Shown here: positions 46,552 through 59,324 of the stretch, one piece after another
How the letters are laid out: every line of letters starts with the position of its first letter
How positions within the stretch are numbered: position 1 is the stretch's first letter
Source: Oxytricha trifallax
Taxonomy: Eukaryota > Ciliophora > Spirotrichea > Sporadotrichida > Oxytrichidae
DNA length: 64,000 bases
Assembly: GCA_000711775.1 (NCBI GenBank)
Contig: ARYC01001457.1
Coordinates: 1-64,000 of the forward strand
Direction of reading: 5' to 3'
Program-made: the position numbers and the translations under genes
The notes under the pieces: model-generated
The model's input: only the letters and a program-made list of their open reading frames with translations
Told to the model about the DNA's origin: nothing
Database searches by the model: none

Positions 46552-47516
46552 ATGTCTGATCAGAAGATGCCAGGCCACTAACATTAAATGTGAGTTACAA
46601 AAAACATTTCTAAATTTTACTATTTTAGTGGTCGTACCTGGTAAGAATGGTGACTGACTTAAAATAAGACTTCAACAAGCTACGGCAAGGAAAGGGAAAG
46701 GTACATATTATAGGAATGATGGTGACATCTATGAAGAATAATGGATGAATAATAAAGCGGAAGGGGGGAAGTTTCCTGCACTGGTTATTATATAAAAAAA
46801 AATTTTAGGGAAGTTTCCTGCACTCTTTTTTTAATTTTTTGATTTTTATTTTTTTCATCAAATTAATCTTTATAACAACCATCAACAAACTTCAGGACTA
46901 TTTTTATTTTTATTATCATACTTTAATTTATTAATCAATATTCAATATCTCTCTTCAGATTCCAAAAACTCTGACATTTTTTATATGGTATTTGCAAGTT
47001 CTGTCTCTTAAAACATTATAATGATTGTATCCAATTGTTATTGAAATTATGATTGAATTTACCTTTTTCTTACCATACCTATATAATGTTAAACTATATT
47101 TTCTTGAACTACTTCAATGATGAGCAATGTGGTCTTAATATTAAATGGTTCATAAAAATATTAAATTTGTTAATTTATGTCAAATTTATTAAATTTACAT
47201 AAATAAAATAAAGCGTGCAGGAAACTTCCTCGAGTGCAGGAAACTTCCCCCCCCCCAATAAAGCTGTTCAGTCTTTGAAATTTTCTATACTACTAATAAC
47301 TATTCGATTTAAACTAAATCAAATTCTTATAATCATCTATTTTTCGTAAAGTTTATCATTAATCTTCTGTGGACAGTTCTAGCAAAAGCTGAGTCAGTTT
47401 TTCTGGAGAGGAATCTAAAAAGCTAAAAAATGGCAGGTTAAAATCTAAGAACAAAAAGAAGTAAGTAGGTGTATTACTCTGACGAGAAGGTGATGGTAAA
47501 GATTCTAGCTCTTTGA
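46552..47516 (+). CDS. MORN-repeat protein, split by an inverted-repeat element
   Basis: ATG 46552 (MSDQKMPGH) is followed by a small intron (about 46593-46626, GTGAGT to TTTTAG) and a segment with the MORN unit GKGTYYRNDGDIYEEQWMNN ending at 46758. The frame then meets a 498-bp inverted-repeat element flanked by AATAAAGC. On its far side AVQSLKF, later EESKKLKNGRLKSKNKKK and, after a GTAAGT site, YSDEKVMVKILAL to TGA 47514-47516. MORN proteins are usually membrane or microtubule linked. Only one repeat is visible, so the gene is short or partly lost. It is divergent to eL18 with very little space between. Confidence 0.55.
46759..47256. mobile_element. 498-bp inverted-repeat element with 8-bp flanking repeat
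   Basis: Both ends carry two copies of GGAAGTTTCCTGCAC in opposite orientation, next to a G run on the left and a C10 run on the right. AATAAAGC flanks it exactly (46751-46758 and 47257-47264). An 8-bp duplication is the size made by hAT transposases, but the same repeat would also serve as an IES pointer. The interior is AT-rich with no frame. Excision with one AATAAAGC rejoins the MORN gene. Confidence 0.8.
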
Positions 47517-47833
47517 ATCTTTTTTGTTTCTCAATTGAATTCTTCTTCTTTTAATCAAATCAATGCCCTAAATCAAAAAGTTAAGAGTCTTGCCATCGCA
47601 AAGTTAATAGATACAATTCCATTTCCTTATGAGAATATATAAACCTTGAAAACAATAAAAAGGAATAGCTCTTTATTACAATTAAAATCTTATTTTGAAT
47701 CTCAAAATTAAATTGATAGATTTGTTTTTTTAATTTATGTCATTATTGTACCAGAATTAAAAAGGTTTATATTAAATAATAATTCTTCCCTCTAAACTTC
47801 ATATATAAGTAATATACATTCAGAAGATAATAC
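47517..47833. other. intergenic
   Basis: Nothing supported; AT-rich sequence. Confidence 0.5.
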
Positions 47834-48211
47834 TTACTCCTGATTATGTCTGTATTCTCTTACTCTAAACCAAATCATTTTCATGTATGTATTAGTGTAA
47901 AAAAAGAATAAATTAAATAAAAATGAGTACTGAAGTTTCATCACTAACATAATTCCAAAATTTACGAATGAGTCATTAAAACAACATGATTTCGAATAAT
48001 TACTCGGCAGTGGGCATCGATGGGTAGATATCAACAGTTCACTCACCCATCTATAACTATATAAAAGAAAATAACTATATGAACGGGTTGGCTGAAAACA
48101 ATTCATCATATAAGAGAGGGTAGACAGGCTAGAATTAATAAATGTAACTTCAACAGCAATTGTAATAAAAGTAATACGATAAGAATTCATTTTATTATCA
48201 AAATAATGCAA
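47834..48211 (-). CDS. possible small hydrophobic protein, 125 codons
   Basis: One of the longest frames in the window with no stop of any kind, from MHYFDNKMNSYRITFITIAV to WFRVREYRHNQE. It is rich in Phe/Tyr/Ser with two hydrophobic stretches (YRITFITIAVEVTFI; LQYSFLFNLFFFYT). It uses no TAA/TAG Gln codon, unlike its neighbours, and has no known domain, so it may be a chance frame. Confidence 0.3.
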   Translation of the reverse strand: MHYFDNKMNSYRITFITIAVEVTFINSSLSTLSYMMNCFQPTRSYSYFLLYSYRWVSELLISTHRCPLPSNYSKSCCFNDSFVNFGIMLVMKLQYSFLFNLFFFYTNTYMKMIWFRVREYRHNQE

Positions 48212-48790
48212 ATTTTGTTTAACTCTAAATATTTTCAGAAAGTTTGATATAAAAATCTCACTATTCTTTGAGCATCACAAAAAACTAAGGATTGATATTT
48301 TTATCTTTATAAATATACTCATAGACTAGTAGAAAACCTAAATTATTTTTAATGAGTTGTATGCATTATTTACTTTATGGATGATTTAAAATTTAATTTA
48401 ATCAGAAATTCAACTATTTTATGAAGATCTCCTTGAGTATTAACTTTGCTAATCTCTTTAGAATTGATAGCTAATATGATTCAAAAGTTCATCAATTTAA
48501 TGTAATTCCCTGTTTAATTATATTCTTTTGCTAGTATTATCAAAATTCTTAATGAGCTTACAATTAAAACTTTCCAAATATAAAATAAACAAATAATGAA
48601 CTGTAATAACTTTACTATGACTAGAGTAAATCTCCTATAAATCATTAGTATCTTAGCAATTAAACAATATCAATAACAGAACGGCTAACAATCAGTTGTA
48701 CAGCCAATTGTCACAATTAATCATTAAACTCTAAGATCAATTAGCAAAAATTCTACTAAAAGTATCTAAGGATTGAAAATTTCGTAATTT
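48212..48790. other. intergenic
   Basis: AT-rich; presumably holds the promoter and possibly the start codon segment of the STPG-like gene. No feature recognised. Confidence 0.45.
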
Positions 48791-48799
48791 ATCACTGCA

Positions 48800-50043
48800 G
48801 TTTCGAGTGTACCAGCTTTTCCTGGGAGAAATCAGAGAGTTATTATCAATAAACATCGAGGTGTTTCTTCATCAAAATCTGCAAATAGAATTTTTAACAA
48901 GCCAACTTATGGAAGGTAAAGTACTTAAAATCGTGGAGAAACAAATGGGCAGTATTCATCGTTTATTATTGCTTCTCATACTCTCAATCATACTAGCAAT
49001 AAATCTTTCAATGCTACAGGGAAGAGGTTTGATACGACATATGAAATGAAAGAACTATTTAATAAAGATCCTGGCCCAGACACTTATTCAATTTCTACAG
49101 CAGATACCTCTGTAATGGGAGAATCTTCAGTTGCAAGTTACAGCACGAAAGGGGTTGGGAATGGGTTTGTGTCTAAAACTTAGAGATTCAAAGTAATGGC
49201 TATGAGTTAAATAATAGATCTGCTTATTACAGTCGGACCAGGGTAGTATGATCCTAAGCCTGTTGAAAGACATGTGGCAGGTCCTAAAATTGATGATAAA
49301 GCAGGCTTTACACTACCATTCAATGAAAAGAACCCCTTGAATTATGTGAGACCCATAACTGTTAACATATACTTTAAGCAGTAATATCCAGCAGTCGGAA
49401 CTTATAAACCAGATCGAATCAAAAGGAATGTACCCTCATGCATGAATGTTTTTTAATCCTAAGCCGACCGAAATACTGATGCTCGAAGATTAAGATAGGC
49501 AGTAAATGAAACAGCACCAAATTCTTACGATCACATAAATGGTTTTGATTTGGCTTATAGAGATAAAGATGCCGGCTCTTACCCTTTTAGAATGCCACTT
49601 CCTAAGAAAATAGTTCCAGTTAATGTTTATGATCCCCACGCACCTGTTTAAGATAAACGGTATAAAGGAGCACCAGGCCCTGGAAAGTACAATATACCGA
49701 CTTAATTTGTAAAAGAAGAGGAAGTTAGCGACAGCAATAAATATTTCTACACAGACAAAGGAAAACTATATGCAGACAACAATTTAGATAGATTTGGTAA
49801 ACCGATTATGCCTAGGAGGCCTAGAGATTTAGTCCCAGGTCAAGTTGAATATAATATAACTCCAAGAGGAGGGAATGATAATGAAGTTGATTTAATAAAG
49901 GAGGTTATATATCTCAAGAACCTACCAAATAATTCCCATAAGCAAATAATCAGAAGGTACCTGGGCCAGCTTTTTATAATGCCAATCAAGAACCTTAAAA
50001 AGTATCATATCTCTTTAATGCAGCAGAAAAATGGACTTATTGA
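48800..50043 (+). CDS. STPG1/SHIPPO-repeat ciliary protein
   Basis: SHIPPO (STPGR) proteins line ciliary microtubules. The frame from about 48800 reads SSVPAFPGRNQRVIINKHRG, NKPTYGR, then the repeats DPGPDTYSISTAD (49070), VGPGQYDPKPVERH (49232), VGTYKPD (49395), APGPGKYNIPTQ (49672), VPGQVEYNITPRG (49835) and PGPAFYNANQEPQKVSYLFN with AAEKWTY before TGA 50041. That last block is the typical STPG1 C-terminus. A 39-bp piece between FK and VGPG (49193-49231) is a multiple of three and flanked by GT, so it may be coding or a tiny IES. A one-base shift occurs near 49945. The start codon is not found; a first segment probably lies upstream. Confidence 0.8.
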
Positions 50044-50185
50044 AGTTTAATTTATATAGCTTATTCTTATTCTAAACCGTTTTTTTACTATTTCGTTTAA
50101 TCTTTAATTTTAATTCTGTTAATTTAAGTATAAAAACGCTTGACCCTTTAATATCTTAATAATTATTTAAACCACAAACAAAATA

Positions 50186-50570
50186 ATGCTTAATTTCAGA
50201 AGAGTCGCAGTTCTCGCAAACAGAGCTCTCGTTAGAAAGGCTGAGCCCTTACAAAAATCAAAGGGTGGCATTATCTTGTCCGACCCATCAAAAGGAGAAC
50301 AATACTTTGGAGAGGTTGTTGAGATTGGTCCAGGTTTAACTCTCTCAAATGGTGTCTTCAGAGAGAATGCTTTGAAAAAATGCTAGGAATCTATGATCTT
50401 ATTAAAAACTGATATAAATTATACTTCAATAAAAATATGCTGTTAAAGTTGGCCAAACAGTGCTCCTCCAAGGCAATTCAGGAGCCAAGTTCAAGTTAGC
50501 TGATGAGCAAGAGTACTATACTTACAGAGATGATGACATTATTGGTGTTCTTGAAGAGCCAACTAAATGA
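50186..50570 (+). CDS. GroES-type chaperonin 10 (mitochondrial Hsp10)
   Basis: Co-chaperonin of Hsp60. ATG 50186, MLNFRRVAVLANRALVRKAE, then SKGGIILSDPSKGEQYFGEV with the mobile loop, VEIGPG, and, after a 57-bp IES, AVKVGQTVLLQGNSGAKFKL and YYTYRDDDIIGVLEEPTK before TGA 50568-50570. About 107 residues, normal for eukaryotic Hsp10, with no shift or odd residue, so it is the best intact gene here. The AT-rich upstream region (50050-50185) is short; a promoter cannot be defined. Confidence 0.95.
50380..50441. other. IES in GroES (pointer ATGCT)
   Basis: ATGCT at 50380-50384 and 50437-50441. Deleting 57 bp including one copy joins RENALKN to AVKVGQT in frame. The ends are not GT-AG, and the inside contains in-frame TGA, so it must be eliminated as DNA. 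Confidence 0.88.
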
Positions 50571-51078
50571 ACAGAGTGAAGAAGGAAACTTTAATAATAA
50601 TTAATTTGTGTTAAGAAAAGAGATTGCCGAATGAATCCTCCATCATACTTAAATAATTCATGATTAATATTTGCTTATTTATTTCATGGAATTTTCAAGA
50701 TTACTTACAAGAATGTTGTTTCTAATTCTTGAAAAAATCTGTTAGAATCAAATGAACAATATTCTTCCAAATTTACACAATATAGAATAAAAAAGGTATA
50801 ACTAAGGAATCTTTTGTTAATTATAGTATCCAGCGAATTATAACTTGCTTCTAGAAATATATATTTTAATTATCATATCTAAATCTAACCTAAAATAACT
50901 TAATGTAAGGCAACACTTTAACCCAAACTTGAAACCAAACTGTTTGCTTTAGTAAATGGAAGGAAAAACTACTGTTACTCACTATCCAGTTTATATTAAA
51001 ATAGTTATTCATTAAATAACAATGTTCTGTCAGAAAAAAATAGCAAAAAAATGATTTAAAAATATATTAGTTTGCTTA

Positions 51079-51656
51079 ATGCAAGAAGACCATCACTCTA
51101 GAGTTTCTGGAACTGTTAAGTTCATGCAAGACGAAGGAGGAAAAGTAAGAATTTCTGCATAGCTGACAGGCTTAAAGCCAGGCCTTAATGGTTTCCATGA
51201 ACTTCAATTCGGTAAGTACTTATTTCGCTAATTTTTAAAATAAATTTGATACTGTTCTTTCAAAATTATAAGGGCTAGATCTTATCCTTTCCCGTGCTAT
51301 AAACTAATAAGCATTACTAATATTTGCTTTTCAGGAAACCTGACAAATGATTGTGTTTCAGCTGGAGCGCACTTCAACCCACAGAAGAAAGCTCACGCTG
51401 GTCCAAAAGACGAGAATCATCATGTTAGCGATTTTGGGTAACATCGAAGTGGGTGCTAGTTGGAAAACTTTACATGAACGAAGACTTGATAATGATCTAT
51501 GGAGCAGCCAATAATATCATTGGAAGAGCTATGGCAGTGCACGCAATGGAGGACAATCTTGGAAGAGGAGGCAATGAAGAATCTTTAATTACTGGCAATG
51601 CTGGTGGTAGACTAGCTTGCGGTGTCATCGGTATATCAGGGCCAATCTCTATGTGA
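51079..51656 (+). CDS. Cu/Zn superoxide dismutase-like, damaged
   Basis: ATG 51079, [31 protein letters not shown]. An intron runs 51212-51334 (GTAAGT to TTTCAG). Then [58 protein letters not shown] and [16 protein letters not shown], all SOD signature blocks. The family motif FHxHQFG is FHELQFG here, so one copper-ligand His is Leu; the other ligand positions are kept. Two one-base shifts, near 51437 and 51452, break the frame around NIEVG. The first TGA after the domain is at 51654. The same frame stays protein-like to about 51910 past it. A pseudogene or error-laden copy is possible. Confidence 0.88.
51212..51334 (+). other. spliceosomal intron in SOD
   Basis: GTAAGTACTT at the donor and TTGCTTTTCAG at the acceptor. 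Removal joins QFG to NLTND in frame. No pointer repeat, so an intron and not an IES. Confidence 0.85.
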
Positions 51657-52050
51657 AGAATAACAGGAGTCGGAGATCCCTCCAAATAAATCGAAGAAAT
51701 TAAATAGAATAATGATTAATCTGAAAGTAAGGACTTCAAGCCAGAAGACTAGAAAAAGATAAGTTAAGAAATTAGAGCCATTAATGGTCTGGAATTTGAT
51801 TGAAAAGAAATAAAAAAGAACGAAATAAACAAGGATTCATTAAATAATAGATCTTCTTTCTTAAATAGGAGGCCAAACTATGAAGCTTTAAAAAAATCTT
51901 TTAGTTTCTGATTTAAATATTAATACTACTATTTGGTAAAATAAGAATTTTATTCTAAAATTGTTGTAGAATGCAAAGTTATTTAATTTGTGAGGGAAAA
52001 ATAATTAATAAATGAGATCAAATTATCAGACTTTCATTGCTCATAAAATT
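51657..52050 (+). other. open frame downstream of SOD
   Basis: The SOD frame continues with protein-like, TAA/TAG-Gln-bearing sequence (RITGVGDPSKQIEEIKQNND, AINGLEFD, KEIKKNEINKDSLNNRSSF) through TGAs near 51654 and 51801 to TGA near 51912. It may be a C-terminal extension or a separate small frame. After 51912 nothing is seen until the minus-strand coiled-coil gene ends. Confidence 0.35.
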
Positions 52051-54573
52051 ATTATATGGGTAAAACTTTCTATGATGATTTTAGTTAATTTCTGGGAGTT
52101 CAACTCCTCCATGTAAAAACAACCCTCTTATATTGTTATAGTTATTCGTAAAATTAGGTTTATTGATAATATTTTAGTAATCGTTTAAGTCTTTGTCATA
52201 CTTTAACGAAAATTTTGCTTTATCTTTCTTTTAATTTAGTTGGTTCACATATTCGAGACTCTACCTCTCTCTTGAGTCTATTGGTGGTTTAATACGATCT
52301 AATAATTGTTTAGCTCGAATTTGACTAAAAGGTTTTTGCTTCATTTCTGGTGAAATACCTCCTGCAGGGCCATCTTAAATATTGAGGTATTGCTATTATT
52401 TTACATTCCTACTATGAATATCGTTTAAGCTTTAGTCCTTGATCAGAGATTTATTCTACATTGGTGTGAATGAAGCTGTTCTTCGAGAAGACTATGGGTT
52501 ATTCTAATTGTAATCTAGGCGGTCAACACTTTGATTCTTTAGCAATAAATTTTGCTTCATTTGTTAAACTGTATCTTCAACTTCGTCCATAAATTAATGA
52601 TTTCTATCATTGAAATCTGAGAATCCAGTTATCATTTAATGTTTGTCTTCTCCTTGATGATAATGCTCTTAGGATTACTAATTTTGATTTTACTATTATG
52701 CTCTTTAATTTGGATTCATTGGCTGTTATATTTAATTAATCTGTAATATTTTCTCAAGTTTCTCAACTTTCTTTTTCTCTGCTTTAAGTTCAGTCTCTCT
52801 CATTTTCAGTTGCTTATTAGCACTGATGAGCATCTCCGTTAACATATTTTTTCATTTTCAAGTTTAGCATTGCTCTCTTTAGCTTCTTTAAACTTTCCTG
52901 ATTAAAGTTGCTTTATCTTAGATTCCAAAGTTCTTATATTCTACTTATTTTAATCGTTAGATTTTTTGACAGAGCTTATTATGCTTTCACGTTCCTCAAT
53001 TTAGATAGACAATTGATCTATTTAGAGTTGCAGCTACTATATGAAAGAGTCTTTCTTATCAATTTAATCATTTATGTTTGCACTTGCTGTTCTAAATCTC
53101 TCTTCTCTTGAGTAGTTTCATTATAATAGTCATTCAGCTAAGTATAGCCCTCTTTAAGTTATTACAGCTATTCAGCATTGCCTTCCCTTTCATCTTTAAT
53201 TTTGTTAAGATGCCTGATAATCTGTTATTTTTCAGCTTCTAATTTTTCAACGAAGATTTCCCTCTCTCAATTTAGTGACTCAGATTTATGCAATCTTTGC
53301 TATTGGTCTTATTCTATCACTATATTATCTTTTATTCTTTCATTGAGAGAATCTTGTATTTGGGACTTTGTATCAATTTTACCCTAGAGCTATTTTGTAG
53401 TTTATTCGAATTCATTCTTCAGGGATTGATTAGATGTCCTAATCTTTATGTATTTCCTAAATATCATTGTAAATATACCATAAATCTTACTTCTTAAGCG
53501 CTTTATACTTCTCGTTGAATGAAGTTTTATCAGACTATAATTTCTCATGTTTCTCCAGCTAAGAGTCTAGATTTACAGTTTCAGCAATTATTTCTAGATA
53601 AATTTATTTAAACAACTTTGAAGTCTTATCCACATTTTTAAAATCCTAGTCTACATCCCTTTTCAAAGAACTATTAACCTTAATATTTGCTTCTGTTAAA
53701 AACAGTTAGCCAGGAACATTTTATCCATTTTAATTAAAAATAACTCTTAATCGATCTAGTTAACTTTCAATATCTTATATTTATTAATTTTTTGCTTCTA
53801 TAATTTGAATGTACTAATCTTAATCCAGGGCGTTTGGATCATCTAAGACTGATTCTTTAATCATGTGACTCTCCTCCTCTTAAAATGTATCTAATTTGAG
53901 ATGGTGTGCGTCGAAGTTAGGTGCGGATTATATTAGTGGGGACTCAGTGTACAGAATAATTTGAGATAATGGTGATTGATTAGCAAATAATATATAATTA
54001 GCAGACAGTAAAGGATGGATTTGTGATATAGAAGATATAGATTAACCAATCAATAAAGCTGGACTAATAATGATATTAGATTCTTGTTACTTAGTAAGCA
54101 GTTACGATATCTTTTCCTACTAGCTGTCAATTATTGCCTATAAGTCAGTTTAAAATCCGAAAAACCATTTGATAAACTAATGTGTATTTTTACTATACTG
54201 ATTTCCTGAACGAATTTAGTTATTTACTCTTACGTCTTTTTCTTTAAGGAGTTACTTAAAATATTCAACTTCTTGAGTCTTAACTTCTTCTTCTCTTTGT
54301 AATCCCATTATCAACTAAAATAAATATTGAATTAAAAAGTTCAAATAATTACTCTTGCATTTTCACCTTCCAAAGTACTCAAGTCATTTCCCAACTCTGA
54401 AACTCTAAAAAAATTCAATTAATTATACAATAACTTAGTGAAGTGCAATAAAATCTATACCTTTGCCTAAGTTAAAGGATTATCTCATCTTTTTATTTTT
54501 GAATGTCAGGATCATTCTATAATAAAAATTTTAATAGTGTATATAATGAAAGTAATGATAGCAAAAATACCAT
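52050..54573 (-). CDS. long coiled-coil protein with three small 5' introns
   Basis: ATG 54573 is followed at once by an intron (54517-54570), then NDPDIQKQKDEIILQLRQR, intron 54405-54460, VSELGNDLSTLEGENAR, intron 54315-54352, LIMGLQREEEVKTQEVEYFK and a coil of several hundred residues: SQQEKISQLLTKQQESN, IIEAKNQQIQDIESQLDRLR, LEKHEKLQSDKTSFNEKYKA. More heptads run to about 52800 and a Lys/Asn-rich end near 52070. The introns have clean GT-AG ends of 38-56 bp. Frame changes after about 53480 show more inserts or shifts. Likely a structural protein of cilia or the cortex; no family assigned. Confidence 0.7.
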
Positions 54574-54837
54574 TTTATTTTGCTAAAATTTGGATTTTAA
54601 TTTAATTTAAAAAAAGAATAAGCAAATTTCAAATAAGTTAGTCCCTTTATAAATTTTTCCCTATGCAAAAATGGATATTTTTATGATAAGGAATAATGTA
54701 AAATAATATATAGACTATGAACTCGTAAAAAGGGTATATTATTTGGGAGTGATTGAGGATAGGGATCCACTTTAATTTAAATATTATAATAATTTATAAA
54801 ACTTTAAATCTTTCGAAATCTTAGAAAATAAGACAAT

Positions 54838-55932
<1,095 letters not shown>

Positions 55933-56388
55933 GCTGTGAGATGTGCTACATCTAAAATCTCCTAATGTTTTGAATAGTGAGCTGCTAACACAGCCACTAT
56001 TATCTAAAAATGTTATTAATATTATAATTTTATAAGAATCTTCACACTCAAACAAACCCTTTTCTAATACGAAATTTTCATATTTACTAAGTAAAACTAA
56101 TCTTCATTTTTTGAATTAATGCATTTATTTGTGATTTCAGGGATTTAAAAAGATATTAGTAGAAGTAAGTAATTTTATCTTTCCTTATTCTAGTGAAGAT
56201 GCTAAGCCTTTACTTAAATCTATTGTAAAATAAAGAAGAAAAATAATCAATGTATATTTGTTTAAGAAATTAATTAACTTTTGGTTTCGCTTTGAAATCT
56301 TACCATCCCATATAAACAGCCTCATTGAGCCTTTATCCAGTACTTCCCTTTCAAATTTATTTCATAAACTTTACCCATTCAAATATTG
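55933..56388. other. intergenic, convergent gene ends
   Basis: Between the protease (+) and SF3B6 (-) stops. The open frame past the SF3B6 TGA has no family match. Nothing else seen. Confidence 0.5.
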
Positions 56389-57074
56389 TACTTTTCCTTG
56401 AGATAGTTCAATTCCTGCTTGACTTTGCCGGTGTCCGTCTTTTTTTATTTAGTTTATTTGGAATGTAATACAAGTAAATCAGATACTTCTCGGCAACATT
56501 GAAACCATTCAAGTGATCCACTGCATTTTTGCATCACATATATCTTTATATACTACAAATGCTGTACCTTTAGTCTTTACAGCGTTTCCCCTACAGAAAT
56601 ATTATTGAGAAAATGAAGATTTAAGATTTAATCAGAATATAGTATAAATCCTTGATTGAGTTTGCAATTTCTTTCTAATCTATCTGAGTGCTCCGTATTT
56701 CCCGAAAATATCGAAAAAATAATTCATCGTATGAAATCTTGAAAGGAAGGTTTCTCACAAATACTATTCTGTTGACTTCAGGTGGGAGACGAGTCTATAT
56801 CAAATAATTATTAAACCCATAATATCAAATATAAATAAGTGAAGTCTGATCATATAAAATTCATCAAACTAATATCCTTATTGATATAACTTAAGTTATA
56901 GAGTTAAAATCATTAAGTATGAATTATTGCAACTAAATTAAATTCATTATTTGTGATTACTAATAATATTTTCTTAAAATTCATTTCTAATGTTTAAGAC
57001 AGCTTTATTTTATTCTTTGCATACATGATAAACATATAGATTTAACTTACATCACTTTTTGCTTTGGTGTTCAT
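56389..57074 (-). CDS. SF3B6 (p14) splicing factor, RRM protein
   Basis: Subunit of U2 snRNP SF3b that contacts the branch-point region. ATG 57074 gives MNTKAKSD, then a GTAAGT intron to about 56800. The RRM follows: RLPPEVNRIVFVRNLPFKIS (RNP2 is VFVRNL), YDELFFDIFGKYGALRQIR, intron or IES 56600-56680, KTKGTAFVVYKDICDAK (RNP1), VDHLNGFNVAEKYLIYLYY, and KKTDTGKVKQELNYLKEKYN ending at TGA 56389. Length fits the ~125-residue family. Three one-base shifts at T or A runs (near 56715, 56528, 56440) are needed. Confidence 0.9.
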
Positions 57075-57869
57075 TTTGATAAACAATTCTATTTATTATT
57101 ATTATATTTTTACAATTTCTTACAACGATAAGTGTAGAAATTTTAATATATATTATGACTTATTCTAATGCTTTTAATATTAACATACAATATTTAATTT
57201 AAAATATATTAAAAGCAAATAATTTATAGAAATGATAATATGCTTAATAATGATAAAATAAAAATCCTGTAGGAAAGTTATAAGGCAACCTAAATTTGTA
57301 TAAGATAGAGTATATTTCTAAAAGATTAAAGCGACGAGATTCTAAAAATGTTAAAAATAAACAATTTTTTTACATTTAAATTTCTATTTAATATAGTTAT
57401 AACTATAGTTTTTTATTTTAAAAAATATGACTCATTGAGAGATTAGTAAATAACATAAAATAATATAGTATTCATATAGGGCAACTATTATTTATTAATA
57501 TATTTAAAAATATTAGTAATGTTTTTGAATTGTAGGTAGGGGCAACAAAGAAATGGATGTTTCAATATATATATCAGGTACAATTAATATTAGCATTCAA
57601 TATTTTTAGATTTCCTTTGCTTGATTCTTTCATAATTATTTTCATTAAAAATATTGATTATATGGTGTGAAATATTTTAGGGACTCGTTTAGAAATGTTC
57701 ATGTCTAGGATGAGAAAAACATACTAAAAATACCATTCAACTGATCTTTTGAAGGATCATCTTGCTCAATTTTTTCAGCTTAAAAAAAGAGAGACAATTT
57801 ACTAAATTAGCCTGTCCAGAATTGCATTGAAAAGAAGTTAAGAATTTCAGGTTCCTCTTCTTTTTATTA

Positions 57870-58284
57870 TTGTAGAAATACATTTGAATTTGGAAAAATA
57901 ATTATAATTAAATTAAATATAAATCAAAATAGTGGCAGTTAAAGTCGGACAATTTGAACGATCTTGGGCTCATTTGATAGAGAATTCAAAATTAGCTGGA
58001 CTTTACTATTGGCGGTACTATTTTATCGCATTCCTGGAGCGAGATAATTCGACTTTAATTAAACTCATTTAAATTCATTAAATTATACCCTCACATTAAA
58101 GTCGAATTATCTCGCTCCAGGAATGCGATAAAATAGTACCGCCAATAGTAAAGTCCAGCTAATTTTGAATTCTCTATCAAATGAGCCCAAGATCGTTCAA
58201 ATTGTCCGACTTTAACTGCCACTATTTTGATTTATATTTAATTTAATTATAATTATTTTTCCAAATTCAAATGTATTTCTCCAA
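57870..58284. mobile_element. palindromic MITE, copy 3 (TA-flanked)
   Basis: 415 bp with TA at 57868-57869 and 58285-58286. The ends read TTGTAGAAATACATTTG and its imperfect complement. The two arms match each other almost base for base through AGCTGGACTTTACTATTGGC, GGTACTATTTTATCGCAT and TCCTGGAGCGAGATAATTCG, leaving a spacer of roughly 40 bp. No coding capacity. Confidence 0.95.
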
Positions 58285-58903
58285 TATTGAGCTTAGTTGG
58301 TGGACACTTGCCTGTAAAATAGTGAATGGTTAGTTTTAATATATAGCTAAAAATGGTACTGTGATTTCTGATTTCAAAAATTTCTTTATCAGAGCTGCTT
58401 TTCTAAGAAGAATTTTGCTCAGAATTGCAGTCTAAATTTTTCTGATTAATTTATTATTGATTGTTGTGGGAATCAATCAGGCTTATGATTGATAAACTTC
58501 AAAAAATTAATGCATTTTAGCTTTGTCCTAGTTCAATTGATTCTTGTTAAAATTAATCTTCTAAAGATCTTTGATCACACTTAATTTCTTCAAAGCAGGG
58601 CTTATGGTAAGATGCTATTTTGTTTTTACACTTCCACAAAATTATTGAGTTTTTATAATCTTAGCATTTAAAATTTCCTAGTTCTCATCAATAATTAGCC
58701 CTTAAAATATCTGAAAGTAGTTACCTGAGTTTTAAAGATAGTTTGTTAATGAGGATAATTTTGATATTTCTTTATTTTAGGGAAGATTGGAAACTTCATA
58801 GATGAATGATTTGAGTTTTTTGAATCACATTTTTGAGAGCTTTCTCTTAGTTTAATTATATTTAAGATGTGTTTTAACGAATAGAATTGTTTGAGCAGTA
58901 TTA

Positions 58904-59324
58904 TTGTAGAAATACATTCGAATTTGGGAAATTAGTTATAATTAAATTAATAATAATTGAAAATATTGGCAGTTAAAGTTTTTTTTGTCCAATTTAAACG
59001 ATCTTGGTCTCTTTCGATAGAGAATTCAAAATTAGCTGGACTTTATTATTGGCGGTACTATTTTATCACATCCCCAGAGAGAGATAAATTCACTTTAATG
59101 TCAGGGAATAATTTAATGAATTTAGAGGTGTTTAATTAAAGTGAAGTTATCTCGCTCTGGGGATGCGATACAATAGTACCGCCAATAGTAAAGTCCAGCT
59201 AATTTTGAATTCTCTATCGAATGAGCCCAAGATCGTTTAAATTGGCCAACTTTAACTGCCAATATTTTCAATTATTATTAATTTAATTATAATTAATTTC
59301 CCAAATTCGAATGTATTCCTACAA
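58904..59324. mobile_element. palindromic MITE, copy 4 (TA-flanked)
   Basis: 421 bp with TA at 58902-58903 and 59325-59326, only 620 bp from copy 3 and in the same class. Arms share AGCTGGACTTTA, TTGGCGGTACTATTTTATC and the GAGATAA box. The left arm has an extra T run near 58979. Copies 3 and 4 are closer to each other than to copies 1 and 2. Confidence 0.95.

Noticed and set aside
50380..50441. GroES insert as a spliceosomal intron
   Set aside because: No GT-AG ends, while a 5-bp direct repeat at both ends restores the frame, as for an IES.
51497..51685. 62-codon minus-strand frame over SOD
   Set aside because: Antisense to well-supported SOD motifs.
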